Part shown: positions 62,606 through 64,000 of the stretch, piece by piece | Layout of the letters: every line of letters starts with the position of its first letter | How positions within the stretch are numbered: position 1 is the stretch's first letter | Assembly (NCBI RefSeq): GCF_024211275.1 | Contig: NZ_JAMLDX010000015.1 | Span: 1-64,000, forward strand | DNA length: 64,000 nucleotides | Direction of reading: 5' to 3' | DNA from: Sphingomonas tagetis | GTDB taxonomy: Bacteria > Pseudomonadota > Alphaproteobacteria > Sphingomonadales > Sphingomonadaceae | Position numbers and translations under genes: made by a program | Notes under the pieces: model-generated | Database searches by the model: none | Told to the model about the DNA's origin: nothing | What the model saw: only the letters and a program-made list of their open reading frames with translations

Positions 62606-64000
62606 TCAGGCCGAGCCCAACGGCGCACCAGCGCTTTGGCCAATCGCAGCGACGATCCCCTCGGCTCTGCTGACCGGCACGAACACGCGGGTCTTGTAGG
62701 CAATGATCTCCGTGAAGCAGCCGAGCGACTTCAGCCATTCGAGTCGGGTCGGCGGAAAATCCCGAATCTCGAACCGGACATCGTCATTGACACGAGCGCG
62801 GGCCAGGCGAGCAGGTTCAAGCCCTGGAAGCGGCACTCCCTGCCGTGATCGCGCTGCTTCGACAACCTCGCCAGGCGAGAGCGCGATCGCCACCGACACG
62901 CCAAACGCCGAGGCAAGCTTCTCGAACCCGGCGGGCGACACGATCCGCCCGAGGATGGCGGTGCCGCTCTGATCCGCGATCCGCCAGACGCGCATGTCAT
63001 CATCGGGCAGCCGGTTCCAAACCGGCAGGAGCAGCCCAGTCGCCAAGTTGATGGTCTCGATGTCGAGTCGACCTACGATTTCGTCACATTCCGCCTGCCA
63101 GAGCCGCCGGAAGACCGCCTCATCGACCGGGTGCCAAAGGCTTTCGGCGAGGCGTCCCTCGCGAATACGGTCGCTCGCCGCCGGACGCACGAGCTGCCAG
63201 ACCGGGATCGATCGCCCTTCATCGTCCAGGATCGGCCATGATGGCACCTTGAGCGCGACGCGGCCCGAGCGGCTGTTGCGCAGGAACGCCGTCAATGAAC
63301 TGCGTGCCCAATCCGCGAGCAGCCTCGCCAGGGGCAGCGCTCGACGGCGATGATGAAGCTCCAGGCGGCACAGCTTCGTCTCAGCCCCGGTCACCGGATC
63401 GCGCCGCAGCACCTGCTCTTCGAGCAGTTCAACCCGCTCGGCGCTGATCGTCTCGACGCCGACATCGAGCGTGCCGGCCTCGCGCGCCTCGTCGATCCGC
63501 GCCTCGATCAGCGCTAGATATTCCTCGAAAATCGCATTCTGTGTCGCGATCCGCAACGCGAGCAGCCGATTGAGCCAGCGCTGGATCGGCGGCAGCGATT
63601 CGAGCAAGCCGCCATCCTCGGCGGTCAGTCTGAGACCGGTCATGCGCGTGAACGCGTCGAGCGACGTGCTCTTGAGCTTTCCGCGGTAGAGCAGATGGTA
63701 CCATTGAGCGAGCGCGTCACGGGCATAGTCGCTTTCGAGATTATCGGCCGGATCAAACAGATTCTGCCCACCGGTCTGGCGCTGTCCCCGGGTGAGCGCG
63801 CCGAGACTGTCGAGACGGCGCGCAATCGTGCTGATGAAGCGCCGCTCGCCCCGGCAATCGGTCGTCACCGGGCGGAAGATCGGGGCGCTGGTCTGATTCG
63901 TGCGATTGGAGCGGCCTAATCCTTGGATCGCGCTCGACGCGCGCCAGCCCGGTTCGAGCAGGAAATGCACGCGCCGGCGGTCCGCCGACCCGCAATTGCG
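62606..64000 (-). CDS. Strawberry-notch-type helicase, C-terminal part
   Basis: The open frame continues through the right edge, so the N-terminal part is missing; 464 residues are visible. Its first visible block, VHFLLEPGWRASSAIQGLGRSNRTNQTSAPIFRPVTTDCRGERRFISTIARRLDSLGALTRGQRQTGGQNLFDPADN, holds helicase motif VI (QGLGRSNRTNQ) of strawberry-notch/SNF2-like superfamily 2 proteins. The remainder is a family-specific C-terminal domain. Full-length relatives on alphaproteobacterial plasmids are about 1400 residues and often carry a methyltransferase domain in the N-terminal half. A role in element DNA metabolism or defence avoidance is inference. Confidence 0.85.
   Translation of the reverse strand, partial: RNCGSADRRRVHFLLEPGWRASSAIQGLGRSNRTNQTSAPIFRPVTTDCRGERRFISTIARRLDSLGALTRGQRQTGGQNLFDPADNLESDYARDALAQWYHLLYRGKLKSTSLDAFTRMTGLRLTAEDGGLLESLPPIQRWLNRLLALRIATQNAIFEEYLALIEARIDEAREAGTLDVGVETISAERVELLEEQVLRRDPVTGAETKLCRLELHHRRRALPLARLLADWARSSLTAFLRNSRSGRVALKVPSWPILDDEGRSIPVWQLVRPAASDRIREGRLAESLWHPVDEAVFRRLWQAECDEIVGRLDIETINLATGLLLPVWNRLPDDDMRVWRIADQSGTAILGRIVSPAGFEKLASAFGVSVAIALSPGEVVEAARSRQGVPLPGLEPARLARARVNDDVRFEIRDFPPTRLEWLKSLGCFTEIIAYKTRVFVPVSRAEGIVAAIGQSAGAPLGSA

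Overview
The window looks like accessory DNA from an alphaproteobacterium of the order Sphingomonadales. The evidence is uniformly high GC, two large TonB-dependent receptors with the sphingomonad-type plug motif GPQGTLFGRN or GPQGTLYGRN, a receptor/MFS gene pair, and a conjugative block with the small DUF families (DUF736, DUF2493, DUF932) typical of sphingomonad mobile elements. This assignment is inference from gene content; no rRNA or intact tRNA is present.

Region 1 (1-9.9 kb) is a decaying acyl-CoA beta-oxidation cluster. Intact genes encode a PaaG-like enoyl-CoA hydratase/isomerase, three SDRs, a phosphotransferase-family protein and an acyl-CoA dehydrogenase. A second crotonase, a second acyl-CoA dehydrogenase, an acyl-CoA ligase and a 3-hydroxyacyl-CoA dehydrogenase are broken by frameshifts, stops or large internal deletions.

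Region 2 (9.9-24.3 kb) holds a FadR-type GntR regulator, a cupin/lipase/cupin operon divergent from a TonB receptor plus MFS transporter, two paralogous HutC-type GntR regulators, and a giant indolepyruvate:ferredoxin-oxidoreductase-type enzyme. Two palindromes sharing ACGTRT-N6-ATACGT lie in the control regions. A degenerate IS481-family element (21871-22930) with a 6-bp target duplication sits on the stop codon of a GlcD-like FAD oxidase.

Region 3 (24.3-47.7 kb) is a catabolic regulon: two intact Rieske oxygenases, one dead Rieske oxygenase, a phthalate-dioxygenase-type reductase, an intradiol dioxygenase, HpaH/HpaI-like hydratase and aldolase, a class II aldolase, a D-2-hydroxyacid dehydrogenase, a TonB receptor, an MFS transporter, and branched-chain 2-oxoacid dehydrogenase E1alpha/E1beta/E2 behind a divergent leucine-dehydrogenase homologue. 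Nine copies of a 16-bp palindrome (consensus ATCTTCCNNGGAAGAT) sit in front of almost every transcription unit. This suggests one regulator, perhaps the MarR protein at 24.5 kb, controls the whole 23-kb set.

Region 4 (48.2-64 kb) begins at a 3' fragment of a tRNA-Val(GAC) gene, a likely attachment-site remnant, next to an AlpA-like excisionase. It continues into an integrative/conjugative element: TraD coupling protein, ribbon-helix-helix protein, repeats and an F-like oriT candidate, paired DUF2493 proteins, DUF736, a PP-loop/PAPS-reductase-like protein, a minimal sigma region-4 protein, DUF932, a PemK-like toxin with antitoxin, and a strawberry-notch-type helicase that runs off the right edge.
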